Assembly (NCBI RefSeq): GCF_014207655.1 | Contig: NZ_JACHHJ010000001.1 | Location: 868,001 to 932,000 of the forward strand | DNA: 64,000 bases | Origin: Geomicrobium halophilum | GTDB taxonomy: Bacteria > Bacillota > Bacilli > Bacillales > Marinococcaceae | Reading direction: 5' to 3' | Shown here: positions 52,395 through 61,587 of the stretch, one piece after another | Numbering within the stretch: the stretch's first letter is position 1 | How the letters are laid out: each line of letters opens with the position of its first letter | Position numbers and translations under genes: made by a program | Notes under the pieces: model-generated | Database searches by the model: none | What the model was told of the DNA's origin: nothing | What the model saw: the letters and a program-made list of their open reading frames with translations, nothing else

Positions 52395-53829
52395 AAAGAT
52401 ATTTAACGACCGTTTAAATATTGACGCAAGTTTTGATGTTGGTGTAAGAAAATTATGGGTACTTGGGAAAGAGCTGCAATTATATTTTGTAAATAGTTTA
52501 AGTGACGAAGTTATCGCTACTCAAGTATTAAGGGAACTTATGGCTCTTGAAAAATTTGATACCAAAACGGATTCTCTAAGGTATTCTCTGGATGATCAGG
52601 TGAAAAACCATCTTGCTCATATTCAAGTGGATCAAACAGATAAGGTAGATGATTGTATCTTTCACTTGTTATCTGGACTGATCTTTGTATTGATCGATGG
52701 CGAAAGCGAAGCCTTTATCGTTGACGTTCGCCAATACCCCGGGCGGGAGCCGCAAGAACCGGATACCGAAAGGGTTACACGTGGTTCGCGGGACGGCTAT
52801 ACAGAGAATATTATTGAAAATGCCGGTTTAACACGCAGACGTGTCCGTGATGAGCATTTAAGAAATGAAATTATACAAATAGGCGAGCGCTCGCACACCG
52901 ATATCGTTATATCATATGTTAATGGTATTACAGATCCAGATTTGGTAGCGGTCATTAAAAAAGAGCTTGAGAATATTAAAGTGGACAGCTTAACCATGGC
53001 CGACAAAGTCGTAGAAGAATATATCGTGAATCAAGGTTGGAACCCCTTCCCGCTTGTCCGTTACACGGAACGACCGGATGTAGCAGCCACTCACTTATTA
53101 GAAGGCCATGTTCTTGTGATGGTAGATACTTCGCCAACGGTCATTATTTTACCGACAACATTTTTTCACCATGTTCAACATGCGGAGGAATTTCGGCAGT
53201 CGACAGCTGTAGGAACCTTTTTACGTTGGATTCGTTTCATTGGCTTGTTAGCGGCGATTTTTATCGTACCGCTTTGGCTTTTACTCGTCTTACAACCGGA
53301 TATGATTCCGGAAGTGATTGATTACGTGGGTCCTTCGGATGATTCAAATGTGCCGATATTCGCGCAGATGCTTATTGGAGAATTCGGTGTTGAATTAATC
53401 AGAATGGCGGCGATTCACACTTCGGCACCCCTCGGAACTGCACTTGGGTTTGTTGCGGCATTGCTGGTCGGTGAGATTGCGATTGATGTCGGACTTCTTA
53501 CCGCAGAAGTCATCCTTTATGTGGCCTTAGGGGCTGTTGGGATATTTGCCTCGCCAAGTCACGAAATGGGTGTTGCCTTAAAAATGGTGAGGATCCTGTT
53601 TATTCTTGCTACTGGCCTATTTATGTCCTATGGATATGTTATCGCCATTACGATTGTGATCATTCTGATGGCACAAATGAAACCTTTGAATAAGCCATAC
53701 CTGTGGCCGTTTCTTCCTTTCGATCCGAAAGGGATGTGGCAAATACTTGCACGTGTAGGTGTACCGAACATGCGCTTACGGCCAAGAATCGTTGACCCCA
53801 AAGATCCTGTTAGACAGTCCAAATCATAA
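52336..53829 (+). CDS. spoVAF: Stage V sporulation protein AF (GerA-like spore germination protein)
   Basis: GerA A-subunit homologue in the inner spore membrane, helping germination and DPA release. Large soluble N-terminal region (to about 290) with VADRVVEEYI-like LTMADKVVEEYI, VLVMVDTSPTVIILPTTFFHH, then five or so membrane helices and PLNKPYLWPFLPF near the C-terminus. 497 aa. ATG 52336 with GGGGGGAT upstream. Adjacent to lysA as in B. subtilis. Confidence 0.93.
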   Translation: MSKTIEHSEKTLTRSIKKNEKIFNDRLNIDASFDVGVRKLWVLGKELQLYFVNSLSDEVIATQVLRELMALEKFDTKTDSLRYSLDDQVKNHLAHIQVDQTDKVDDCIFHLLSGLIFVLIDGESEAFIVDVRQYPGREPQEPDTERVTRGSRDGYTENIIENAGLTRRRVRDEHLRNEIIQIGERSHTDIVISYVNGITDPDLVAVIKKELENIKVDSLTMADKVVEEYIVNQGWNPFPLVRYTERPDVAATHLLEGHVLVMVDTSPTVIILPTTFFHHVQHAEEFRQSTAVGTFLRWIRFIGLLAAIFIVPLWLLLVLQPDMIPEVIDYVGPSDDSNVPIFAQMLIGEFGVELIRMAAIHTSAPLGTALGFVAALLVGEIAIDVGLLTAEVILYVALGAVGIFASPSHEMGVALKMVRILFILATGLFMSYGYVIAITIVIILMAQMKPLNKPYLWPFLPFDPKGMWQILARVGVPNMRLRPRIVDPKDPVRQSKS

Positions 53830-53925
53830 TTTCAGCCCATTTTTTAAGAGATATAAAAAGCCTAAGCCTTCTGTTTATACATGATCAATGATACAATAAT
53901 GGGCATGAACGTGGAGGAGTGAGAC

Positions 53926-55248
53926 ATGTCCATGATAGTAACGATGAAAAAAAGAAATGAACAAGGACAATTAATGATTGGCAACATAAATGCTGTAACG
54001 TTAACCGAACACTACGGGACACCGCTGTATGCGTATGATGTCTCGCAGATTAGGGATAAAGCACGTTCGTTTAAACAGGCATTCGAAGAAGCGGGTACTG
54101 AATATCAAGTTGCCTATGCGAGTAAAGCTTTTAGCTGTATCGCTATGGTTCAACTCGCTCACGAAGAAGGATTGAGTCTCGATGTTGTTTCCGGCGGTGA
54201 GCTTTATACGGCTCAGCAAGCAGGTTTTCCAATGGAAAGAGTTCATTTTCATGGAAATAATAAAAGTCGACAGGAAATTCATGAGGCGTTAATAGCTGGT
54301 ATCGGTTGCTTTGTCGTCGATAATTTCCATGAGATGGAGATTCTTGCAGAAGAAACTCGTAATATGGATGTAGAGGCTCGGATTTTATTACGAGTGACAC
54401 CGGGGGTGGAAGCTCATACTCATGCCTATATTTCTACAGGCGGGGAAGATTCAAAGTTTGGGTTCGATCTCCAAAGCGGACAGGCGGACGCTGCTGTAGA
54501 AAAGGCCCTTGACCATTCCGGTCTCCATCTTCTTGGGGTACATTGTCATATAGGGTCTCAAATCTTTGAGACAACAGGATTTGTTCAAGCCATCGCCACA
54601 CTATATCAATATTTAGGTCACTGGCATACGGTGTATGGATTTATACCCGAAGTTGTTAATACGGGAGGCGGCTTCGGCATTCGTTATACGAGCAATGATC
54701 GGCCGTTGGAACCAGGAGCGTTTGTGGAAGCGGTCGTCAAAGCCGTTCGTAACGAGAGTACAAATCATCATATGCCCGTCCCGGAAATCTGGATCGAGCC
54801 AGGGAGGGCACTCGTAGGTGAAGCGGGTACGACACTATATACCATCGGCTCCCAAAAGGAGATTGAAGGAGTTAGACATTATATCAGTGTCGATGGCGGA
54901 ATGACCGATAATATACGCCCGGCGTTATACAACGCGGTATATGATGCAGAGCTTGCCAACCGTACAGAAGGACAAGAAGAAAAGACTTATGCCATTGCCG
55001 GTAAAGGTTGCGAAAGCGGCGATATGCTCATGTATGATTTACCCTTGCCAGAGGTAAGCCCTGGAGATATTTTAGCTGTCTATTCAACAGGAGCCTATGG
55101 GTTTTCGATGGCGAGCAATTATAACCGTTTACCCCGTCCTCCTGTCGTATTTGTAGAAAATGAAAGGCATCAGCTCGTCGTTGAACGGGAAAGTTATGCT
55201 GATCTTGTTCGTAACGATCTTCCTCTTTCCTCTAATGAGTTGAGGTGA
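53926..55248 (+). CDS. lysA: Diaminopimelate decarboxylase
   Basis: PLP enzyme making lysine from meso-DAP. TIM-barrel PLP Lys in YASKAFSCIAM, GGGFGIRY phosphate loop, EPGRALVGEAGTT, and the active Cys region KGCESGDML; 440 aa. GGAGGAG lies 6 nt before ATG 53926. No lysine riboswitch is visible in the 96-bp upstream gap. Its 3' end overlaps the convergent nitronate monooxygenase gene by 17 bp. Confidence 0.96.
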   Translation: MSMIVTMKKRNEQGQLMIGNINAVTLTEHYGTPLYAYDVSQIRDKARSFKQAFEEAGTEYQVAYASKAFSCIAMVQLAHEEGLSLDVVSGGELYTAQQAGFPMERVHFHGNNKSRQEIHEALIAGIGCFVVDNFHEMEILAEETRNMDVEARILLRVTPGVEAHTHAYISTGGEDSKFGFDLQSGQADAAVEKALDHSGLHLLGVHCHIGSQIFETTGFVQAIATLYQYLGHWHTVYGFIPEVVNTGGGFGIRYTSNDRPLEPGAFVEAVVKAVRNESTNHHMPVPEIWIEPGRALVGEAGTTLYTIGSQKEIEGVRHYISVDGGMTDNIRPALYNAVYDAELANRTEGQEEKTYAIAGKGCESGDMLMYDLPLPEVSPGDILAVYSTGAYGFSMASNYNRLPRPPVVFVENERHQLVVERESYADLVRNDLPLSSNELR

Positions 55249-56266
55249 CTATTTCCTCCTTAAACCAGGTGAGTAATTCGGAAGCCGTCTGGGAGGTCGT
55301 TTTCCTCCAACCGCTGCCAGCCCAAAGAGACATGGCACTAGGGTCATTCTGATCCCCTGCTGCTTTTCGAATGGGCTTAGTGATGTGGTGAACTTCAGGG
55401 TAAATAGCGGGGGCGGCATCTTCGTATGCTTCAATAAAACGATTCTTCAACCCGCGTGCCCGTTTCCCTGTGAAAGCGCGGGTGACCCTCGTTTCTTGCT
55501 GTGGGTCTTTTCTAGCAAGGATAGAGGTATGAGCAGATGAGGTCCCGCTTTCCGGGCAGCGTAAAAAAGCAGTTCCAAGTTGTGCGGCCATTGCTCCTTT
55601 GTTCAATACTCGCTTAACGTCAGCTGGGGTCATTAATCCCCCGGATGCGATTAAAGGAAGAGCCGTTTGTTGACTCACCTGCTCAAGCAGGGAATCTAAT
55701 GGCCAATCCTCTTCTCCATCTGAAAAGGAAGCGCGATGACCACCGGCTTCAATGCCCTGTAAACAAAGAATATTTACCCCAGCTTCTGCGGCGATATGAG
55801 CTTCATGCGGTGTAGTAACGGAAACGATCACTTTCGCCCCATTTTGCTGTATTTCCCTGATTGTAACCGCTTCAGGGCAGCCGAAAGTAAAGCTTACAAG
55901 TGGTACTTCTTTTCTTTTAACGATTGTTAATTTTTCCTCCCAATCGTCATCGTCATAAAAAGGATTTCCGACACTTGTACCCCATTGTTGAGCTTCTTCC
56001 TGAAGACGTTTGACATAAGGGAGGCATTGAGTGTTGCGATCTCCGCCGCCCATCGTTGGCTTAGAGGGGACAAAAAGGTTTACACCAAAATGTTCAATAT
56101 TTAATTCCTGAAGTTTTGTGATTTCGTTTTCAAGTTGCGATGCTCTCTTATATCCTCCGGCGATAAAACCAGTTCCGCCGCTATTTGTAACTGTTGCTGC
56201 TAGTTCTACCGTAGAGATACCACCAGCCATCGGCGCTTGTATAATTGGTAATTGATGTAATCGCAT
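55232..56266 (-). CDS. Nitronate monooxygenase (2-nitropropane dioxygenase family)
   Basis: FMN-dependent oxidation of alkyl nitronates, probably detoxification. TIM-barrel with QAPMAGGISTVELAATVTNSGGTGFI, QGIEAGGHR (FMN phosphate), LIASGGLMTPADVKRVLNKGAMAAQLGTAFL-type segment and ARGLKNRF near the C-terminus. 344 aa; AAGGGGCGATGAC precedes the ATG. Physiological substrate uncertain. Upstream, 56267-56561 has no gene. Confidence 0.9.
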   Translation of the reverse strand: MRLHQLPIIQAPMAGGISTVELAATVTNSGGTGFIAGGYKRASQLENEITKLQELNIEHFGVNLFVPSKPTMGGGDRNTQCLPYVKRLQEEAQQWGTSVGNPFYDDDDWEEKLTIVKRKEVPLVSFTFGCPEAVTIREIQQNGAKVIVSVTTPHEAHIAAEAGVNILCLQGIEAGGHRASFSDGEEDWPLDSLLEQVSQQTALPLIASGGLMTPADVKRVLNKGAMAAQLGTAFLRCPESGTSSAHTSILARKDPQQETRVTRAFTGKRARGLKNRFIEAYEDAAPAIYPEVHHITKPIRKAAGDQNDPSAMSLWAGSGWRKTTSQTASELLTWFKEEIVTSTH

Positions 56267-56561
56267 GTCATCGCCCCTTTGAATGTTGAACTTAAATTAA
56301 GGATATCATAGATCGTAAGTACATATGAAAAATTTCATTAGAAAACTTGGCTGACTGCCAAGCCCGTTTTTCTTTTATTATCTCCTTTGCTTATGCCTTG
56401 ATGATTATACAAATTCAATGTACACTTAGAAATCGGTAGCGGAACGTGTATATAGCCCAAGCATGTTTCTCATTTACTTTTTTGGGGATAATATGGGTAT
56501 AGCCTTCGAACACTTCGAAATCATTCAAAAGGATCTCTTGTATAAGAGAGGAGCTAGGCAG

Positions 56562-56924
56562 ATGATTATGAAATACAAGCCAGCCTATAAAAAAATCGCA
56601 ATGGGCTTACTGTCGTATATGCCGAACCTTAAAGATGTTAAAATGTTACAAGAAACGATACAGCAATATGAAAACGATGAAACGATGAAACTTTATTTAT
56701 GGAAAAAAGAAGATGATGTTGTCGGGGTTCTTGGTTATCAAGAACAGGACGGAGATCTTATCCTGAGGCACGTCTGTGTGAACCCTTCTTACCGAGATGA
56801 AGGAATCGGATCAACGATGGTGTCGACAGTGGAAGAAAGACAAGGTAAAACATTAAGAGGTTCAAGTGAAACCCTAGGCTTTCTGCAAAGTTGTAAACGT
56901 TTGAATAAAGAAAATGGAATGTAG
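56562..56924 (+). CDS. ribT: RibT-like GNAT acetyltransferase
   Basis: GNAT-fold protein resembling RibT, which closes the rib operon of B. subtilis and whose substrate is unknown. MKYKPAYKKIAMGLLSYMP and the acetyl-CoA loop LRHVCVNPSYRDEGIGSTMV. 120 aa. ATG 56562 with AGAGGAG upstream. Here it stands without any riboflavin gene or FMN riboswitch; in Bacillus the rib operon lies near scpA, so this is probably the residue of that arrangement. Confidence 0.82.
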   Translation: MIMKYKPAYKKIAMGLLSYMPNLKDVKMLQETIQQYENDETMKLYLWKKEDDVVGVLGYQEQDGDLILRHVCVNPSYRDEGIGSTMVSTVEERQGKTLRGSSETLGFLQSCKRLNKENGM

Positions 56925-56931
56925 AAGTATT

Positions 56932-56966
56932 AAGCGCTAGCTATCGTTGTCTAGTGCTTTTTTTTC
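56932..56966 (+). terminator. Terminator after ribT
   Basis: Stem AGCGCTAG/CTAGTGCT (56933-56940, 56951-56958) with one wobble, followed by eight Ts. Confidence 0.88.
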
Positions 56967-57103
56967 TCGTTTTCATGTTATAATACATTCGGTAGATCGA
57001 GAGACTTAAGCTTAGAACTAGTCGCTGCGTAAGAGGAAGTTATCTTGGGCTTTTTTGAACGACTTCTCATAGAAAAAATGGATATAATTGGAGGATGCTC
57101 ATT

Positions 57104-57874
57104 TTGCAAGTGGAACGGTACAGTGTAAAGCTGGATAGCTTTGAAGGTCCTCTGGATTTACTTTTACATCTCATCCAGCAAGCAGAGGTTGACATTTATG
57201 ATATTCCTGTTGCAAAAATTACTGAGCAATATATGACCTATATACATACGATGCAAGAGTTAGAATTGGATGTCGCCAGCGAATATCTTGTTATGGCTTC
57301 GACACTTTTAGCCATTAAAAGCCAGATGTTGCTGCCAAAGCAAGATGTTTGGGCTGATGAGGATTGGGAACTTGAAGATTGGGGAGAGGAAGATCCACGT
57401 GAAGAGTTGGTCGCTCAGCTTGAAACTTATCTTCAGTACAAGGAGATCGCCTCAGAATTAAGGGAGAGGCACGTAAAACGGAGTCATCTCTTTACGAAAC
57501 CACCGAGTCGAATCAATACTGAAAGCAAGGAAAATATGGAGCACACAACGGATATAGAAGCTTCCTTGTCGGATCTGTTACAGGCGTATCAGCATGTATA
57601 CCAACGTCTTCGTTTCGAAAGACCGCATACAGCGACAGTAGAAACACAACGATGGACGGTTGAGAGTAAAATGGAAACTATTACAACGCTTGTATTAGAA
57701 AGAAAACAAGCTGTTCCTTTTTTAGAGTTATATAAAAAAGGACAAATCAATGAACAAGTAACAACTTTCATGGCGCTATTACAATTAGTAAAGGATGGAT
57801 CTGTGATCTGTAAGCAAGAGAAAAACTTCGCAGATATCTATATTGAACCACGAGGGGATGTGGAGTATGAATGA
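57104..57874 (+). CDS. scpA: Segregation and condensation protein ScpA
   Basis: Kleisin subunit of the SMC-ScpAB condensin. N-terminal LDSFEGPLDLLLHLIQQAEVDIYDIPVAKITEQY and ASEYLVMASTLLAIKSQMLLPK are family hallmarks; the acidic middle EDPREELVAQLE follows, and the C-terminal winged helix ends FADIYIEP. 256 aa from TTG 57104, which has GGAGG 9 nt upstream; ATG 57095 directly abuts that site. Overlaps scpB by 8 nt. Confidence 0.95.
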   Translation: MQVERYSVKLDSFEGPLDLLLHLIQQAEVDIYDIPVAKITEQYMTYIHTMQELELDVASEYLVMASTLLAIKSQMLLPKQDVWADEDWELEDWGEEDPREELVAQLETYLQYKEIASELRERHVKRSHLFTKPPSRINTESKENMEHTTDIEASLSDLLQAYQHVYQRLRFERPHTATVETQRWTVESKMETITTLVLERKQAVPFLELYKKGQINEQVTTFMALLQLVKDGSVICKQEKNFADIYIEPRGDVEYE

Positions 57875-58433
57875 AGATATCGATCTCATTCTTGAAACGT
57901 TATTGTATGTAAGTGGAGATGAAGGATTGGAAGTCCGTCGGGCTGCTGAAGCCGTAGGAATTGATAAATCCAGAGTTATCACCGAGCTAGAGAGGATTGC
58001 CTCTCAATATGAAGAAGAGGGGCGCGCCCTCTCCGTTCAGCAATTTGGAGAAAGCTTCAAAATGGTCACGAGAGCAGAATTTTCGGAGTATGTAGAACGA
58101 TATGCTTCTCCTCCGCAGCGTGGTACCCTTTCGCAAGCGGCGTTGGAGACATTGGCTATTGTCGCTTATGAACAACCTGTCACGCGTTTAGATGTAGAGG
58201 AAATTAGGGGAGTTAAGGTCGATCGTGCCATGACGACTTTGGTTGGAAAAGGTTTAGTTGAAGAAAGCGGTCGAGCGAAGGGAGTGGGACGAGCCATTTT
58301 ATACAAAACGACACCGCGATTTTTGGATGTGTTTAATCTGAGCTCCCTTGATGATTTACCTACGATAAATGATAATGAGCAAACCGAACAAATGGACCTA
58401 TTTATGTCGAGCTATCGAGAACAACATGAATAA
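57867..58433 (+). CDS. scpB: Segregation and condensation protein ScpB
   Basis: Dimeric winged-helix partner of ScpA in the SMC complex. ILETLLYVSGDEGLEVRRAAEAVGI, the conserved LSQAALETLAIVAYEQPVTRLDVEEIRGV and GVGRAILYKTTPRFLDVFNL. 188 aa from ATG 57867 (GGGGATGTGGAG upstream). Confidence 0.96.
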   Translation: MNEDIDLILETLLYVSGDEGLEVRRAAEAVGIDKSRVITELERIASQYEEEGRALSVQQFGESFKMVTRAEFSEYVERYASPPQRGTLSQAALETLAIVAYEQPVTRLDVEEIRGVKVDRAMTTLVGKGLVEESGRAKGVGRAILYKTTPRFLDVFNLSSLDDLPTINDNEQTEQMDLFMSSYREQHE

Positions 58434-58560
58434 AATTTATGAATAGCACGAAAAGGTCATGAGGACAATCAATCTTTCCATATAAATGATCAGTGAGTGC
58501 GTTTTATTTTTGAGGGAAAAGGAGTGAACACTGATCAATTGGGAAGAATATAAAGATAAA

Positions 58561-59391
58561 GTGACAAGCTGGTTGGACGAAGTGGAAACGTATATGCAAC
58601 AGCCTGAAGCAGACCGTTCCCTTGATCCATCCAAGATCGAAGAGAAAATCTCAACGCTTCGCACGGAAATGGATCGTTTTACTGAATCTGAGACTGACCA
58701 AATTGTACAGATGGTTGATGAATTAGCCGATGAGTTTTCGGACCGGTCCAGTAAAGGTAAGGGTTCCGTGAGACCTGGAGATCATGAATTGCCCCCACTT
58801 CCTTATGATTATGATGCCCTTGAACCGTATATTGATGCTGAAATCATGTATTTACACCATGATGTCCACCATCGGGGCTATGTCGAAGGATTAAACAAAG
58901 CAGAGGTAAAGATGGAAAAAGCACGCAAGGATAATAAATATGACCTGATTACCCATTGGGAACGGGAAGCTGCCTTTCATGGTGCCGGACATTATTTACA
59001 CACTATTTTCTGGAACATTATGGATCCTCGTGGAGGTGGGACACCGAAAGGTGATCTTCTCTCCATGATTGAGCGGGATTTTGGTAGCTATCAACGGTTT
59101 CGCGCTCATTTTACAGCTGCCGCTGAAAAATTATCTACACCTGGTTGGGTGATTCTCGTTTGGTCACCGCGTGCCCATCGTTTGGAAATATTAACTGCTG
59201 AACTTCATCATTACTTGACTCAATGGGACGTTATTCCGTTGCTTGTGCTTGATATTTGGGAGCACGCATATTATTTGCAGTACAAAACAGAAAAAGCTGA
59301 ATATGTAAAAAATTGGTGGGAGGTCGTCAACTGGCCGGCCGTACAGCGTCGGTTAGACGTAGCAAGACAAGTGAAGTGGAGCCCGGCTTAA
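58561..59391 (+). CDS. sodF: Fe/Mn superoxide dismutase with N-terminal extension (SodF-like)
   Basis: Converts superoxide to oxygen and hydrogen peroxide. C-terminal SOD domain (about residues 75-275) with metal ligands in MYLHHDVHHRGYVEGLNKAE, HGAGHYLHTIFW and LDIWEHAYYLQY; an about 75-residue helical extension precedes it, as in B. subtilis SodF. The coordinates use GTG 58561, which lacks a ribosome-binding site. AAAAGGAGTG (58517-58526) instead suits CTG at 58531, in the same open frame, adding INWEEYKDK-type residues that align with the SodF N-terminus. Confidence 0.9.
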   Translation: MTSWLDEVETYMQQPEADRSLDPSKIEEKISTLRTEMDRFTESETDQIVQMVDELADEFSDRSSKGKGSVRPGDHELPPLPYDYDALEPYIDAEIMYLHHDVHHRGYVEGLNKAEVKMEKARKDNKYDLITHWEREAAFHGAGHYLHTIFWNIMDPRGGGTPKGDLLSMIERDFGSYQRFRAHFTAAAEKLSTPGWVILVWSPRAHRLEILTAELHHYLTQWDVIPLLVLDIWEHAYYLQYKTEKAEYVKNWWEVVNWPAVQRRLDVARQVKWSPA

Positions 59392-59400
59392 AAGGGTAAA

Positions 59401-59432
59401 AAACTGTTTCCAGTTTTGGGAACAGTTTTTTT
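59401..59432 (+). terminator. Terminator of sodF
   Basis: Stem AAACTGTTTCC/GGGAACAGTTT with an AGTTTT loop and seven Ts, 10 nt after the stop. Confidence 0.92.
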
Positions 59433-59508
59433 ATGTTTATGATTTCCAATTCTACCAGGGAGAGAACGTTGCTGAGCGGTAAGAACCAAGTTTTTCTAAT
59501 GATAAATC

Positions 59509-59538
59509 TGCATGTGTACCTGCGCACAGATCATACTA
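59509..59538 (+). promoter_or_regulatory. Sigma-G (forespore) promoter of the yhcN-spoVAC cluster
   Basis: TGCATG (59509-59514) fits the -35 TGMATR, a 17-bp spacer follows, and CATACTA (59532-59538) is the exact sigma-G -10 consensus. Located 36 bp before the lipoprotein gene; spoVA genes are sigma-G dependent in B. subtilis. Confidence 0.75.
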
Positions 59539-59574
59539 ACAGTACGATATGTTTGGGAAAGGAAGAAAGATGAT

Positions 59575-60087
59575 ATGGTGAGTGGTCAATTTTCAAAGGT
59601 CATAAAATGTTTATGTTTGATGCTGGTTCTCTTATCTGCTTGCGGATCAGCTGTTGGAGAAGAACCCGAGGAAAAAAAACGTGAAGTACCCCATCATTCG
59701 GGCGAGGCTCCAAATGAGATCCAAGAAACGTCAAAGTACGCGCAAAATGATCCCAAACAAGAACAAGCGTTGGCTGACGAAGCCAAAAAGCACGCCACTG
59801 AAATGGAACAAGTTACTGATGTTGAGGCCGTTTCTCTTGATAATCATGTGTATGTATCACCGGAAGTTAAACATCGTACGCGTTGGAATTTGAAAGGGTT
59901 CCGTGAAGAGGGGCGAAATTATTTAAGCGAAACCATGCCGGATGATGTCGTCATTCACTTTGCAACAGATCAAAAAGTGAATATGGAGTTGGAAAGGTTA
60001 ACAGATGATATTAAGGCGGGAATGGTCAATGGCGAAGAATTAGACCGTCGTTTGGAAAAAATAGAAGAACTTATGATGAAAGGATAG
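59575..60087 (+). CDS. YhcN/YlaJ family sporulation lipoprotein
   Basis: Predicted spore-membrane lipoprotein, 170 aa. Lipobox LLSAC with lipid-modified Cys23 after a hydrophobic signal segment; then a charged region and a YhcN/YlaJ-like domain with VTDVEAVSLDNHVYVSPEVKHR and VHFATDQKVNMELERL. ATG 59575 with AAAGGAAG upstream. It is 7 nt before spoVAC: a lipoprotein-spoVAC-AD-AEB order known from spoVA2-type operons. Confidence 0.85.
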   Translation: MVSGQFSKVIKCLCLMLVLLSACGSAVGEEPEEKKREVPHHSGEAPNEIQETSKYAQNDPKQEQALADEAKKHATEMEQVTDVEAVSLDNHVYVSPEVKHRTRWNLKGFREEGRNYLSETMPDDVVIHFATDQKVNMELERLTDDIKAGMVNGEELDRRLEKIEELMMKG

Positions 60088-60094
60088 GAGAAAG

Positions 60095-60574
60095 ATGGCG
60101 AATTCTACATCGAAAACGAGTATGGAAACCGAAGAATATAAACAGATAGCAAATCGCATGGAGCCTAAGCGACCTCTGGGGATGAATTGCCTAAAAGCCT
60201 TCCTTGTCGGGGGGTTTATATGCGTAATTGGGCAACTGATTCAAATGTTTTATATGATGACTTTCAATTTCAATGAACATACGGTAGCGGATCCTACCGT
60301 TGCAACTCTCATTTTTATTGCAGTACTGTTAACAGGTTTCGGAGTTTACGACAAGTTTTCCCAGTTTTCAGGCGGAGGAACGATTGTCCCGGTGACCGGG
60401 TTTGCAAATGCGATGTCTGCAACGGCAATTGAATATCGATCTGAAGGATATGTCCTTGGGGTTGGAGGGAATATGTTTAAGCTGGCAGGGTCTGTTATTG
60501 TTTTTGGGACGGTTGCTGCTTTTGTCATTGGGATTATCTACGCAATTGTCACGCAACAGTGGGAGGGAATGTAA
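60095..60574 (+). CDS. spoVAC: Stage V sporulation protein AC
   Basis: Mechanosensitive inner-spore-membrane channel subunit for Ca-DPA movement. 159 aa with about four to five helices; PKRPLGMNCLKAFLVGGFICVIGQ-type N-terminus, DKFSQFSGGGTIVPVTGFANAMSATAIEYRSEG middle and GGNMFKLAGSVIVFG. GGAGAAAG upstream of ATG 60095. The stop shares a base with the spoVAD start. Confidence 0.95.
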   Translation: MANSTSKTSMETEEYKQIANRMEPKRPLGMNCLKAFLVGGFICVIGQLIQMFYMMTFNFNEHTVADPTVATLIFIAVLLTGFGVYDKFSQFSGGGTIVPVTGFANAMSATAIEYRSEGYVLGVGGNMFKLAGSVIVFGTVAAFVIGIIYAIVTQQWEGM

Positions 60575-61587
60575 TGTTTACCGGGCAGCAAAGTTGGGCA
60601 TATCCCACTTACCCTTGCATTCTTTCTTCGGGTGTAGTGACAGGTCCGTTTGAAGCAAAGGGTCCTTTACGGGATACTTTTGATAAAGTGTATGATGATC
60701 TGTATATCGGCGAGAATACGTTTGAAAAAGCTCAGAAAGTTTTAATGGAAGAAGCATGTCAACAAGCCCTGCAAAAAGCTGGAAAATCCACGACTGATGT
60801 TTCCTTTCTGTTTGGAGGCGACCTGATTAACCAAGATACTGGGACAAGCTTCGCCGCACGGACGATAAACGCTCCTTATTATGGATTGTTTGGTGCTTGT
60901 TCCACGTCAATGGAAGCTTTGTCTCTTGCTGCCCAGGCAGTGGATCAGGGAGCTCCACTCGTTTTGGCAGGTACGGCAAGCCATTATGCAGCGATTGAAA
61001 AACAATTCAGGTATCCTGTCGAATATGGAGCCCAACGACCACCGACCGCACAGCGAACAGTGACTGCAGGAGGTGCAGCCCTAGTTGCTCCCAATGGTTC
61101 TGACGTTGTCGTTACGAAATCAACTATCGGGAAAGTCGTTGATCATGGAATTAAGGATCCTTACAATATGGGCGGTGCTATGGCACCTGCAGCCGTCGAT
61201 ACTATTCTTGCTCACTTTAATGATTTTCAAGTTGATGAAAGAGATTATGATTTGATAATAACGGGAGACCTTGGGAATTTAGGACGTTCGCTAGCACTAG
61301 AATGGTTTCGGCAAAAGGAACATCCTATGCCTGAGGCGAAATTTCAAGATTGTGGATTGCTTATTTATGATGATGCTCCAGAAGCAATGTCAGGTGCGAG
61401 CGGCACAGGTTGTTCAGCTGCTGTTGTGTTCGGAAAGGTGTTAAATGATCTAAAAAACGGTCGCCTGCAGCGTGTATTGGCTGTTGCTACGGGTGCACTA
61501 TTATCTCCGCTTACCTACCAACAACAAGAATCCATTCCTTGTATAGCACATGCTGTCACCTTAGAAACGAAGGGAGGATTATCATGA
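60574..61587 (+). CDS. spoVAD: Stage V sporulation protein AD
   Basis: Thiolase-fold DPA-binding protein on the outer face of the inner spore membrane. [19 protein letters not shown] carries the thiolase-like nucleophile region; [32 protein letters not shown] and [14 protein letters not shown] are family segments. 337 aa from ATG 60574 with GGGAGGG upstream. Confidence 0.96.
   Translation: MFTGQQSWAYPTYPCILSSGVVTGPFEAKGPLRDTFDKVYDDLYIGENTFEKAQKVLMEEACQQALQKAGKSTTDVSFLFGGDLINQDTGTSFAARTINAPYYGLFGACSTSMEALSLAAQAVDQGAPLVLAGTASHYAAIEKQFRYPVEYGAQRPPTAQRTVTAGGAALVAPNGSDVVVTKSTIGKVVDHGIKDPYNMGGAMAPAAVDTILAHFNDFQVDERDYDLIITGDLGNLGRSLALEWFRQKEHPMPEAKFQDCGLLIYDDAPEAMSGASGTGCSAAVVFGKVLNDLKNGRLQRVLAVATGALLSPLTYQQQESIPCIAHAVTLETKGGLS

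Noticed and set aside
53830-53925. Lysine riboswitch before lysA
   Set aside because: The 96-bp gap is too short for an L-box aptamer and shows none of its conserved segments.
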